Positions 1 to 10,000 of a DNA stretch of 40,296 bases are shown here, in pieces. The notes beneath the pieces are model-generated. The model was not told the DNA's origin. It searched no databases and saw nothing but the letters and a program-made list of their open reading frames with translations. Every line of letters begins with the position of its first letter. The first letter of the stretch is position 1. Origin of the DNA: Saccoglossus kowalevskii (Eukaryota; Hemichordata; Enteropneusta; Harrimaniidae). The DNA lies in NCBI RefSeq assembly GCF_000003605.2, contig NW_003151255.1:485158-525453 (forward strand). Reading direction: 5' to 3'. Both the position numbers and the translations under genes were made by a program.

Positions 1-652
1 TTTCATGTCTTGTAGTGAATATTTTTGTCATTTTTGGTAAAAAGTGATATTTTCGACTTCTTGTTAAAAACCGCAAGTCCAATTGCTTTGATATTACATA
101 TATAGGTACTAAATCTGGACCTCTTTCAGATTTGTTCATTTTGTAATGATATCTTTAATTCTCTAATTTTGGTGAATATTTTTGTTATTTTTGGTAAAAA
201 GTGATATTTTTTACTTCTTGTTAAAAACCGCAAGTGCAATTGCTTTGATATTACATATATAGGTACTACATGTGGACCTCTCTCAGATTTGTTCATTTCA
301 TGATGATATCTTCAATTCTCTAATTTTAGTGAATATTTTTGTGATTTTTGGTAAAAAGTGATATTTTTGACTTCTTGTTGAAAACCGCAAGTCTGATTGC
401 TTTTATATTACATATATAGGTACTACATGTGGACCACTTACAGATTTGTTAATTTCGTGGTGATATCTTCAATTATCTAATTTTGATGATTATTTTTGGT
501 GAAAATTGATATTTTTGAATTCTTGTTGAAAACAGCAAGTCCTGTTGCTTTGATACTATACATATTGTTCATTTTCTAATGATATCTTCTGTTCTTTAAT
601 TGCAATCTGCATTGCTAACAGCGGAGCTATCTCAGTCGACAGGCTACTTGTT
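1..652 (+). repeat. Tandem-core transposable element, copy 1 (3' part)
   Basis: About 3.5 head-to-tail copies of a unit of about 157 bp. The landmark GTGAATATTT or its variant recurs near 16, 172, 329 and 487. Other landmarks are the phrases CTTCTTGTTAAAAACCGCAA and TACATATATAGGTACTACAT. The final unit decays into a unique tail ending ...GCGGAGCTATCTCAG, an imperfect hairpin, then CTTGTT. The same tail closes the second copy at 4532, so 652 is probably the true 3' end; the 5' end lies outside the window. The structure (tandem core of about 160 bp, hairpin tail, end at TT) resembles what is known of non-autonomous Helitron/Helentron-like 'pearl' elements of bivalves. The family name is inference. 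It lies in the last intron of the plus-strand gene ending at 996. Confidence 0.7.
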
Positions 653-800
653 AATATATGCGATGTAATATCAGTGTTCAATATTTCCTAGGATATGGAG
701 CCTACTAGACATCTAGGGATTTGGGGCTGAAGACATTTGGATTTAGATGATCAGGTGTGAATATCAGCAAAATTGCTTCATATTTGTCTCTCTTTTGCAG

Positions 801-996
801 CACTGAAACCAAAATCCGAGCAATAGAAGCCAAATTGAACTCTATGGAGAAAAACGACGATGAGTTTACTGTTTTTCCGGACTCAGGAATGAAAGCTTTA
901 ATGCAGTCTAGGACTAAACCTCAGGGAAAATATAACAACAACCGAACAGACTACTCAAAAGGTCGAAGAAAGCCTTATGACCGGAAAAGATATTGA
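801..996 (+). CDS. Last coding exon of an unidentified plus-strand gene
   Basis: A strong 3' splice site (TTTGTCTCTCTTTTGCAG) ends at 800. The exon begins with the third base of a split codon and runs 64 residues to TGA at 994-996. The peptide starts TETKIRAIEAKLNSMEK, a short amphipathic, probably coiled-coil helix. A middle segment with FTVFPDSGMKALMQSR follows, then a tail rich in Lys, Arg, Asn and Tyr ending RRKPYDRKRY. Such tails are common in nucleolar and RNA-binding proteins, but I cannot name the protein. The rest of the gene lies left of the window. The frame stays open upstream to 757, but that stretch is intron-like and contains the pyrimidine tract, so I exclude it. The 3' end could be the AATAAA at 1626 or the cluster at 5820. 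Confidence 0.65.
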
Positions 997-2466
997 TGTG
1001 GTTTATATAGCATTTAAACAGAAGTTTGACATTTGTCATTGAAGATTTTGTGGACAATATCAGATTTGGTTTTGATGTGATAAAAAATCAAGGAAAACTA
1101 AGAAGTCTAAAAGGACAAGCACTTTCATTTTGTGAGATAAATGTTTTTTTTTTAAATTTCATAAAGTAAGTTGTTGAAAGTCATGACATTTTGTAACTGA
1201 CAATTTCACTGGGGTCCCGAATACATACAGTCATAGCGACATTCACAAAATGTTGTCACTATAAACATCATAAAATCAGCAAACCATGAAAAGTGTAATT
1301 CAGAGTATAAGATGTATATCATGGCTCATAAGTGAAAGTAAATGGTCTTAGTACAAGTGAGATGAAAATACTCACATTGAGCACCATGTGTATAACCTTA
1401 TTCCTGCACTACCATTAAGAGTATATTACTCATGAGTATTGGCAGGAACGGGGTGAATACAATGTATAGAGCACAGTTTTAACAAAAAACTTAATTATTT
1501 TATTAATTTTTTTTTCTCTTGCTATAAAATCAAAATGGAAGTCACCAAATATCCAGATATTGGTGGCCATATTTGTTTCTTACAGTTCATCCCTAAAGAA
1601 ATGTAGGGTGTGCATGGAGAAACAAAATAAATGAGGCAAATAAAATGTTGCAATGAAGAGAGTTCTTCTAATAGTTTTTCTCCCTACTACTATGATTGAT
1701 TTGTTGAAAATATTTTTGTCAACACCCATAATTCGTCAATTCGAACATTTGCGAAATATATCAAACTTTTCCAAAATATGGGAAGTCATACTGAATTTTG
1801 GGTGTTGATTGGAGCCGGCAACTTTATTGATTTGTTAAGGCTGGTAGCATTTAAAAAAACTAATAATTTATTGTCAAAGGATAAAATGATTTATTCATCT
1901 GTGTCTTGAAAACAGAAAACTTAGAGATACCCAAATTATGTTGGCTGTATTTTTTCAGTGCAGTTAGGGATACCGGTCAATATCATAAAACTTTATATTG
2001 TGTGCAAGGGGAGTTTAGTTGTTAATTTAAATACCAAATTAGTAAAAGAAATGTTGGCAATCTATAAAATAAACTTGCCAATGCTGCACACTGATCTAAC
2101 AATGAATAAACGGGTAGATTCTAGTGACAATTAGCTGATAATCTATGCGGGAATTCAGCTGTGATGCTAGTAAAATCTAGTCACGTTCAGTCATTGTCTG
2201 AATTGGATTGGTTGAATGAATGAATAAAAATGCTGTTAATGTAAATACTGTCTGTTATCCAAGATAACATGAATTATGGGGTTTTCCCAGCATGTATCAT
2301 CTACTGTCACCACCATATTGTTTTGGACACCAGAACAGTAACATTGCCAGCTAAGTTACTGATTGGTTTGTTATACACATCTCAAGATTATTATGGATTG
2401 GCAAGAGACGTCAAACTAAAACTGAAGGACATGTTGAATATCAATAGAAGATGCAATAGACCATTT
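997..2466 (+). other. 3' UTR or intergenic DNA
   Basis: AT-rich, with stops in all frames at short intervals. It probably begins as the 3' UTR of the exon ending at 996. An AATAAA lies at 1626-1631, with further AT-rich candidates near 2070 and 2105. An open stretch of about 90 codons starting at 2269 shows no domain, no convincing splice context and no recognisable motif. I see nothing else. Confidence 0.4.
1626..1631 (+). terminator. Candidate polyadenylation signal AATAAA
   Basis: This is the first AATAAA hexamer I see downstream of the stop codon at 996, about 630 bp into the presumed 3' UTR. The hexamer is common by chance in DNA this AT-rich, so it is only a candidate. Confidence 0.3.
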
Positions 2467-2812
2467 TCCGTTCACTGCGAGAATCACGCGTTATGCGTGA
2501 AATCGAAGGTAAAAACAGGACAAACAAAGGACATAGCGTCGTAGTGGCGTCAAACATCGCGTGGGATTCGACTAACGCGAAAGTATTTTGGGGACATTTC
2601 CATGCTTAATAATGTGCTGTCCACGTTTGATGATAGGCAATTACGATTAAGTAAGGGTATTCGGAAGCAATATTTCTCTGTCGAAGATCGGCCGGTCGGT
2701 ATGAGCTACGAAATAAGGAAATTCAAGTTCAAAATCAAATCGTTCGATTTTTGCGGCAGACGTTCGACACGCGTCTTTCATGCATCTCGCGAGATCTCGC
2801 AATTGTACGGAA
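2467..2812. promoter_or_regulatory. CpG-dense island with TCTCGCGAGA palindromes
   Basis: I count 33 CpG dinucleotides in about 346 bp, in a window where CpG is otherwise sparse. The block contains an inverted repeat TCACGC-5 nt-GCGTGA (2484-2500). It also has two overlapping perfect palindromes, TCTCGCGAGA (2785-2794) and GCGAGATCTCGC (2789-2800). TCTCGCGAGA is a known orientation-independent core-promoter element of vertebrate housekeeping genes and a reported ZBTB33/Kaiso-linked motif. Its role here is inference. The island could be a promoter for a transcript in either direction, or an unmethylated remnant of an inserted sequence. Open stretches of 88 codons on the plus strand (from 2602) and 120 on the minus strand (3140 to 2778) overlap it; neither has recognisable features. 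Confidence 0.4.
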
Positions 2813-3489
2813 AATCACCTATTCCCTTCCATTTTATTTCATTAAATCTTATAATTGACTGTATATGACTAATGAAAAACTTAAAAAAAAAACAGATTAT
2901 ATATAAAACAAAATTTATGTACAGCGTCACTATTACATGACTAGCGTATGGCATAATGCTAGTAAATACAGTTTGCGTTACGAGTAAACTATGAAGTTCG
3001 CTGAACAGCAGACCCACGTAAAAATCAAACCCTTGTTTAATTTTCACACCAGTTCCAATCATGTAACAGTCTAGAGAGTAGCATAGAAACTTAGCCGACA
3101 ATGTTGCTATTTTGGTGTCCGAAACATTAAAAAGTGGCAAATGAACATAACATTAGTAGAGTGGTGTACATCATAAAGCATAGATTCTAGACTAAATGCC
3201 CATTGAGCATATTTTGATTTTGGAATAATTAATAAAATAATTTTTGTACACTATGGTTGAAGGGCGGTAGTCGTCACACTGTGCATGTGAGATATTTGTG
3301 TTGATAAACATTGATTTTCCCATAATACAGTGGGCTACTCACAAGTATGAGATTTGACCTGGGCGTGACTTGCACTGAATACCGCCCGTGATTCCTTTGA
3401 TACCTTCCAATCACCTAAAAATACCTAACTAAAACTTGGTAACGTCTCAGTTTGGACTCGTTGGTCTGCCAAACAGTCAAAGTCACCAT
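2813..3489. other. Intergenic, no gene seen
   Basis: AT-rich sequence with no supported coding exon. It contains the left arm (3257-3272) of the imperfect inverted repeat whose partner is at 4556-4571. Confidence 0.4.
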
Positions 3490-4571
3490 TTTTAGCTCCG
3501 CTGTCGACTTTGTCGAGCGGAGCTTATCATATGAGTGATTGTCCGGCGTCCGTGTCAATGTTTTACTTATTCGACTTCTTCTTGAAAACTTCAAGCCTGA
3601 ATGCTTTGATACTTGGTGTATATGTACCTTGGGTAGACCTCTCTCAGATTTGTTCATTTCATGATCATATCTTCAATTCTCTAATTTTGGTGAATATTTT
3701 GTCATTTTTGGTAAAAAGTGATATTTTCGACTTCTTGTTAAAAACCGCAAGTCCAATTGCTTTGATATTACATATGTAGTTACTACATGTAGACCTCTCT
3801 CAGATTTGTTCATTTTGTAATGATATCTTTAATTCTCTAATTTTGGTGAATATTTTTGTCATTTTTTGTAAAAAGTGATATTTTCAACTTCTTGTAAAAA
3901 ACAACAAGTCAAATTGCTTTGATACCGTATTAGATATATAGGTACTACATATGGACCACTCTCAAATTTGTTCATTTCATGATGATATCTTCAATTCTCT
4001 AATTTTGATGAATATTTTTGTCATTTTTGGTAAAAAGTAATATTTTCAACTTCTTGTTAAACATTTGCTTTGATATTACATATATAGGTACTACATGTGG
4101 ACCTCTCTCAGATTTGTTCATTTCATGATGATATCTTTAATTTTCTAATTTTGGTGAATATTTTTGTCATTTTTGGTAAAAAGTATTATTTTCAACTTCT
4201 TGTTAAAAACCGCAAGTCCAATTGCTTTGATATTACATATATAGGTACTACATGTGGACCATTCTCAAATTTGTTCATTTCATGACGATATCTTTAATTT
4301 TCTAATTTTGGTGAATATTTTTGTCATTTTTGGTAAAAAGTGATATTTTCTTCTTGTTAAAAACTACAATCATTTATGGTGAAAAATTATATTTTTGAAT
4401 TCTTGTTGAAAACAGCAAGTCCCATTGCATTGATACTATGCATATTGTTCATTTTTTAATGATATCTTCTATTCTTTAATTGAAATGTGCATTACTAACA
4501 GCGGAGCTATCTCAGCCGACAGGCTGCTTGTTTATATGAGACCCATATATCTATCAACTACCGCCCTTTAA
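3257..4571. repeat. Outer imperfect inverted repeat around the second tandem-core element
   Basis: The left arm TTGAAGGGCGGTAGTC (3257-3272) matches the reverse complement of the right arm AACTACCGCCCTTTAA (4556-4571) at 14 of 16 positions. The arms enclose the whole palindrome-ended element at 3490-4532 plus about 220 bp on its left. They could be the terminal repeats of a larger DNA transposon into which the inner element inserted. I see no clear target-site duplication. Confidence 0.3.
3490..4532 (+). mobile_element. Palindrome-ended element with 157-bp tandem core, copy 2
   Basis: The left end has a 9-bp hairpin, AGCTCCGCT (3494-3502) pairing with AGCGGAGCT (3516-3524). The core is a tandem array of units of about 157 bp, with the GTGAATATTT landmark near 3690, 3846, 4008, 4154 and 4311. 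The right end carries GCGGAGCT (4501-4508), complementary to the left end, then a perfect hairpin CAGCCGACAGGCTG (4513-4526) and CTTGTT. Copy 1 ends with the same tail at 652, which fixes the 3' boundary. Terminal hairpins, subterminal inverted repeats, a tandem core and no coding capacity fit a non-autonomous rolling-circle (Helentron/pearl-like) element. Class assignment is inference from architecture. Open stretches of 62-89 codons inside it are by-products of the repeat. Confidence 0.6.
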
Positions 4572-5157
4572 TATGCGGTAATATTTATACTTAATCTTGG
4601 CACTACCAGGTACTTGTCATAAGAATTTCCCAGACAGAAACATCAACATTTGATGTGTAGATTAATGTTAGGATCAGCTGCAGTACTACACAAGAAAAAA
4701 AATGTGATGACATTCTTGTCAACATGTTTTTGAAGGATATCCTGCAACTGTACTCACTCAAAGGTTGGTGATAAATTGTTTATTGATTAAACCGCTTTTG
4801 TTGCACTACAAAGGGTGAATTTGTAATGAATTGTCAAGGTTTTATGTATTTTTCTAATGTTTATGGCTAAAAAATACAAATAAGTTGATGAAAATATTAA
4901 TATTTTTATTATAGAATGGTTAATGTAATCTTGTATATTTTAAATAAACTTGTGCTTTAGTGTATTTTTTTTTTTAATTATGGTTTTAAGAAATGTGTGC
5001 ATAATTATTTTCAAACTTTTTATGTGCACAATCACAATTGAACATCAGTTTATAAATATAAAACCATGAGTTTGTGTATTTTCCCATCAGATTCTGGATA
5101 GTGCTTGCTTATCCCAAGTTTCTGATCCTTTTGTATAATTCTCAAGGTACGACTGAT
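4572..5157. other. AT-rich intergenic or 3' UTR sequence
   Basis: No coding exon is seen. Homopolymer T and A runs are frequent. The phrase TTTTAAATAAACTTGTG near 4940 contains a possible polyadenylation hexamer. Confidence 0.35.
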
Positions 5158-5347
5158 TACTGTAAAATACTTTTAGCTGGAATTAATTTTCGCTGAAAAG
5201 GCTTTTTGGGTGTTTTGTATTTAAGTTATTTTCACTGATTTTTGACAAGTTGAATGTAGAATATAGGAAAAAAGGTATTTCCCTGGATTATATTTTCACT
5301 GAATCATCCCTTCAGCGAGATAAATTAAAATACAGTATATTACAGTA
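5158..5347 (+). mobile_element. Foldback MITE-like element, copy A
   Basis: It starts TACTGTAAAATAC and ends with the complementary TACAGTA. Internal phrases shared with other copies include GAATTAATTTTCGCTGAAAA, TTTTCACTGATTTTTGA and GAATCATCCCTTCAGCGA. Length is about 190 bp, with imperfect terminal inverted repeats and no coding capacity. Confidence 0.65.
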
Positions 5348-5715
5348 CTGAAATACATCACCATACCGATAATCCACTTATCGTATGTGTCCTGACTTTA
5401 CATATATTTCCATAATGCATTCCAATATTGTAACATGGCTGGTATCGACCTACAAAGTACAGTGAATATTTTGACCGAATTCATGTCAATACATTTATTA
5501 TTTTTCATACAACGCAGATTTACATCTGTGATGAAGTGTTTGTAAGCGCATCAAATGTGGGCGCTAAACAACTTTTATTTGAATACACGATTGTTTTAAT
5601 GCTGTCCATGTATCACGTCAGCATTATATTGATTTGTGTGTGGTGAAGTCATGTATATAGTTTTATAACAGAATATTTTTTATATGGCCACTAGAAAGCA
5701 ACTAGACATTTTAAA

Positions 5716-5787
5716 AATCCCAACACTTGGTGGCGCTGTACATCATTTAGCCGAAAGTGGGAGGCTTGCATATCCTGTGTTGGGATT
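5716..5787. repeat. 11-bp perfect inverted repeat with 50-bp loop
   Basis: AATCCCAACAC (5716-5726) is perfectly complementary to GTGTTGGGATT (5777-5787). The loop is more GC-rich than its surroundings (GGTGGCGCTGTACATC). It could form a stem in a transcript from either strand, or be the termini of a very short foldback element. Function unknown. Confidence 0.5.
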
Positions 5788-5819
5788 GATTCTGTACGAT
5801 TTCTTTGTAATGCAGATGT

Positions 5820-5860
5820 AATAAAATAAATGTGAAAACACATTTTCAATGTGTTTTATT
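5820..5860. terminator. Hairpin with polyadenylation signals on both strands
   Basis: On the plus strand two overlapping AATAAA hexamers (5820-5825 and 5825-5830) precede a perfect 10-bp hairpin, AAAACACATT-TTC-AATGTGTTTT (5835-5857). On the minus strand TTTATT at 5855-5860 reads AATAAA. The site lies between a plus-strand gene on the left and the minus-strand gene on the right, which is where convergent transcripts should end. The geometry is seen; its use is inference. Using it would imply 3' UTRs of about 4.8 kb and 3.5 kb. Confidence 0.35.
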
Positions 5861-8800
5861 TAGCAAGGTAAACAAATGTCTTGCATATTTTTTCTAGAAT
5901 ACACCTTAGAACTCCTTTAATATATTGCCCAAAATACCACTGATGGCATCAGAATTCAATATAATAGAACCATGAATGGTTTTTTTCACCGAAACTCTCG
6001 TATACAAACAGATTTGACAACTATATTAATGACAAGTATGAAACTTTTTTTTTTTTAGATTTCTATTTAATAAAACCCAAGCATAAACATATATACATTG
6101 TACAGGCATTTTCCAAGCGATAAATAAATAAAAGCTATATCAAAGCAAACTGAATTTACACTGCAATCAAAAAGAGAAAGGTTTATGTGGCTGGTTGTAT
6201 GTTCGACCTCTTTATTTGCAATGGTGCAACAGACCCATCTGCATTTTAATGTTTGTAACACATATTGCAATACCCTATCATTTTTGCTTTATTAAAGTAC
6301 ATGCGCTTGTGTAAATTACAGGGGTGAGGCTGTGATCTTGCATTCAATAAATATTTGTTGGTTTATTTGTGCTTCTAATAGAGCACATGTACAACCATGT
6401 ATACCCCTAGCACAATTCCACTCTGAATATCAGTACAGAGAATATGTAGCAATAGTACAATATTTTGGAAATACAAAGAGTTTATTTGACTTCAACCAGC
6501 ACAGCCATATTTTATTTTGTCTGCCATCAGTGCATCAATGTATCAACTTTCAAAGGTTTGGTTAGCAAATTGTAAAAAAACAAACAAGCCACACTATGGA
6601 CGGATACTGATAAGTAGCTATATCAAGCATAAGTAACTTTCAGAAGAACAAGGCTGAAATATTCTTGCCCTTGTTACCAATGTACCTCAAATGCATTGGA
6701 TGTCATATGTAAATTAAGTCTCTTGTTAGAAGTCCAGAGAACCATTTGGAAAACAAAGATCTTTCTCAAAATGAGAATACTAAACACAATCTAACCCGTT
6801 TTGGTGAGTATCACTATTGGAGACACTAGTATAGTGTTAATATCTAAAGTGAGAACACCCAACAGGGCTAGAATCTGAATGACAGTACATGTTACATTTC
6901 ATATGAACAACTACAGACATTACTGTGAAATACTTTATTTTCGCTTGGAATTAATTTCCAGCGAATTAACCTTTTTTCCAATTTCTTACATTCAACTCGC
7001 CAAAAATCAGTGAAAAAATAAATTCCATACAAAACACCTAAAAAGTCTTTTCAGCGAAAATTAATTCCAGTGAAAATAAAGTATTTTACAGTATATGAAA
7101 TTATAATAAAAAAGAGAACTATATTTGCTATATTATAAGCACCTGCCCTATCAAAATAGTGTACAGACTAGGTTGGTATACATTTTCTGAAGGTTCTACA
7201 TAGGCTTTTAGAGATGCTTTTTCAATAAAGCAAATACATTAAATAGTTAAAAATCAATAACTATTCATTAAAAGTCTGGGAGAAAATGTAATATTGACAT
7301 AATATTAAATATTAAGCAAATTATCAAGCAGCAGTTAAAAAATAAATAGTTTTCTCAAACAGGAAAAATATTTAAGTACAATTTGGACGGATAAAAAGGA
7401 CTTTGATAAATGATTCACTACATTATAATTTTCTTTTAGGACGGTATAATTACACATAAAGCACATGATAAAGATTGAGAATTCCGTAAATTTAAAGCCA
7501 CCCTCGTACAATTTACCAATTACAACCCAAATAAGGCATAACAGAAAATCATTTTCATTTGAAAAAAAAACATGTTAAAAACTGGAATGATGAAAACAAA
7601 TAAGGTGTGGCAATATTTCTGTGGCCGACATTTTTTAAAAAATATATAATTTTTTTTTTAATATAATTTGCATGGCTCTATATTATTCAAACTATCACAC
7701 ACAAATAACAAACAAGCTTGTAATACAAATTATTGGAGAAAATTTGATGTTCGTTGAGCAATATTACGAATGTGTATGCATGCTTTGTCTATGACAAATC
7801 AAACTAACACATTATAAATTATGAAATATATTACCAGTAGACTATCAAAAATAACTATTTTTACTGGAAATTCAAGACAGTTCAGTGAGGAGACTGACTT
7901 ACACTGTTTATGAATGTTTGACATAGGCAAGTTTTGCGCAAATGATGAAGTGCGTGAATTTCTAGATTACGACAACAACTGGCAAGACCAGGATCCTAAT
8001 TTTAAGCTAAAAAACAATATTTTTTTTGATTATGATTTGGAATTTAGATTACTTCAAAGTTAAGGTATCCTATTCATTGTCATTGTAAGACCTGCTTTTA
8101 TTACAGAAAGTTGGGGTTTAAGTCAGGTATTCCTTTCCTTAATAAGATCATCAAAACTTATTCAATTAACTGGCTTCTCCAACTAGATTTCTCACAGACT
8201 ATGAGTGATATATGTTAATTAACAGTTCGCCTTCTCCACCTATCATAGCTAGTGGAATGTACACCTTTAGCTATTTCTTGGGTTCAAACTGAATTATGAC
8301 AATCTCAGTTGCGAAATCAATAACATTCACTTATAAACATGTACTGGTTTGTGTACAGGACCATAAAAATCATACATGGTATTCAGTCAGTAACCCTTCA
8401 ATACTGGAATGTGATCTGGTGTTTTAATATATACATACTTGCAAATAACACTAGCTTGCTTGCTTTTCAGCTACGTAATCGCTGTGTACCAACCCCCCTG
8501 TAAATAAATAACACTACATTGTGTACAATGGCCTAAGATTAAAGCATCTCTTTCCTTATTGGACGGAATTAAAGAGGTTGTTATTACATTTTGATTAATT
8601 CTTGGAAGGATCTCTAGTCAACTAGCCAACAGTTGACAAAATTATCACAAAATATAAATAATTAGCTGAAACTCATTTTTTCAATTGGGATTGATGTACG
8701 TAATTGGTTTTCTTTGATCAGTGATGAATTACATGCCAAAAATTGAGCAAAAATTTGTTTGTTTCCAAAAAAAAATTTTGTTTGGACCAAATCAACATAA

Positions 8801-9341
8801 TTTCCTATTTACTACAAGTCATGATCAAAATTCTTGGAAAATTATAAAAAAAATTATGTCAGTTTAGTAGTACCGGTAGCGACAAAAGTTGACTTTGGTG
8901 CTCACAGGGTTAAAGCGTAAGTATTAATTTTACCATTGGAGTTTGTCAACATTTCCTAATTTCATGCCAGTTTGTGGTCATATTGTCAATCATAGAAAAC
9001 TATTTCATCATATTGATGTCATCAAATTGATAATAATTTAATAATGAGCACATACACGTATATAGCCAACTAAAAATAAACTAAATAATGCTGCCTTTGT
9101 AATCAGATACATTTGGAGCTTGAATGTAACAGACAACATATGATGCATGTACCCTGGGTGATGTAGCTATGACTTCTGAGACTATCATCGTCACAGTAAA
9201 AATGGCTTAGGTAATCTGCTTTTAAGAATTGTGTTCATAATTACGCTTGCGTGTTTAGGGATCTACTTTGTGTAAGCACCTTTGCTTTAAGCACCAACTC
9301 AACAGCTTCTACATTATAACAAAATTTTGTTTTTTTCTAAT
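5861..9341 (-). other. Presumed 3' UTR and flank of the minus-strand gene
   Basis: Downstream of the stop codon at 9342-9344 (minus sense) there is 3.5 kb of AT-rich, stop-dense sequence with no supported exon on either strand. A minus-strand AATAAA candidate occurs near 8097-8102 and another at 5855-5860. The interval contains foldback copy B (6921-7093). Open stretches of 67 codons (minus, 6270-6067) and 77 codons (plus, from 6332) look like chance. Confidence 0.4.
6921..7093 (-). mobile_element. Foldback MITE-like element, copy B
   Basis: It begins TACTGTGAAATACTTTATTT and ends AAAGTATTTTACAGTA, giving near-perfect termini of about 20 bp. The inside (TCAACTCGCCAAAAATCAGTG, broken here as TCAACTCGCC then AAAAATCAGTG) is the reverse complement of copies A and G, so this copy is inverted. 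About 173 bp, no coding capacity. Confidence 0.7.
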
Positions 9342-10000
9342 TTAATCATGATTTGATCCCACTGTTTGTCCAACTTCTCCTTCATCAACTTGCACATCAT
9401 CTTCTACATCAATCTTTTTTCTTGAATCCTCATCATTTTGTTCCCTGTCCTTCATGGTGACTGACACTGAAATCTCTTCACTCATGTCCTCTCCCTCGCT
9501 TCTAGGTGTCTCTGTGACCTCACTACGATATGTGTCAAGTTGTACTGTTTCACCGTGTGCATCAGTGTCCTCTACCTCTTTCTGTGTATTCACAGTGCAT
9601 TCCTCAACAACTTTATTGTTTACTGAAAGTCCATCAACATTTTCATCATGAGCATTGTCATCATTAATACTACCATCAGCATTATTCTCAACTACACCTT
9701 CATCAGCATCAGCATCTTCATCATCATTATTCCCAACATCTTGAGCAGCAGTATTCACAAGTTCTTTATTAGCAATTTCTGCAATGTTATCTTTCACATT
9801 TTCAGTTTCTGTCCTTTCTGCATTTTCCTTGTGTATTTCATCATCTGGTTCTTTCTTGTTCTGCTGCTCTGTTTCTGTCTCTTCATTCTGATTTTGATCA
9901 GCATCTTGCTGGTAGGAAGAACGCACTACTGGTTTACCTTCCAAGTTTTTCCTTCGTGGTGTAATTTTCGGCCTAGTTGAGGAAAAGCCCAATTTGGTTC
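9342..10000 (-). CDS. Exon 9, acidic C-terminal tail (residues 484-701)
   Basis: The acceptor is TTTGTTCCTATCCTCAG, ending at 10001 on the minus strand. The exon begins with two bases that complete Gly483. A basic lead-in (TKLGFSSTRPKITPRRK) is followed by about 190 residues dominated by Glu, Asp, Asn, Lys, Thr and Val, with runs such as NDDEDADADEGVVENNADGS. It ends SNHD before TAA. The composition predicts a disordered, strongly acidic tail, as in histone-binding, nucleolar or cytoskeletal scaffold proteins; which of these applies is unknown. The many GAT, AAT and GAA codons leave the opposite strand open too (65 and 110 codons), and those are shadows. No further donor is needed because the frame terminates here. 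Confidence 0.8.

Noticed and set aside
1-4532. CRISPR-like regular repetition
   Set aside because: Units are directly tandem, about 157 bp, with no unique spacers, and the genome is eukaryotic.
9454-9980. Plus-strand open frames of 65 and 110 codons, the second very hydrophobic
   Set aside because: Antisense shadows of the acidic-tail exon: GAT/GAA/AAT codons read backwards as ATC/TTC/ATT.
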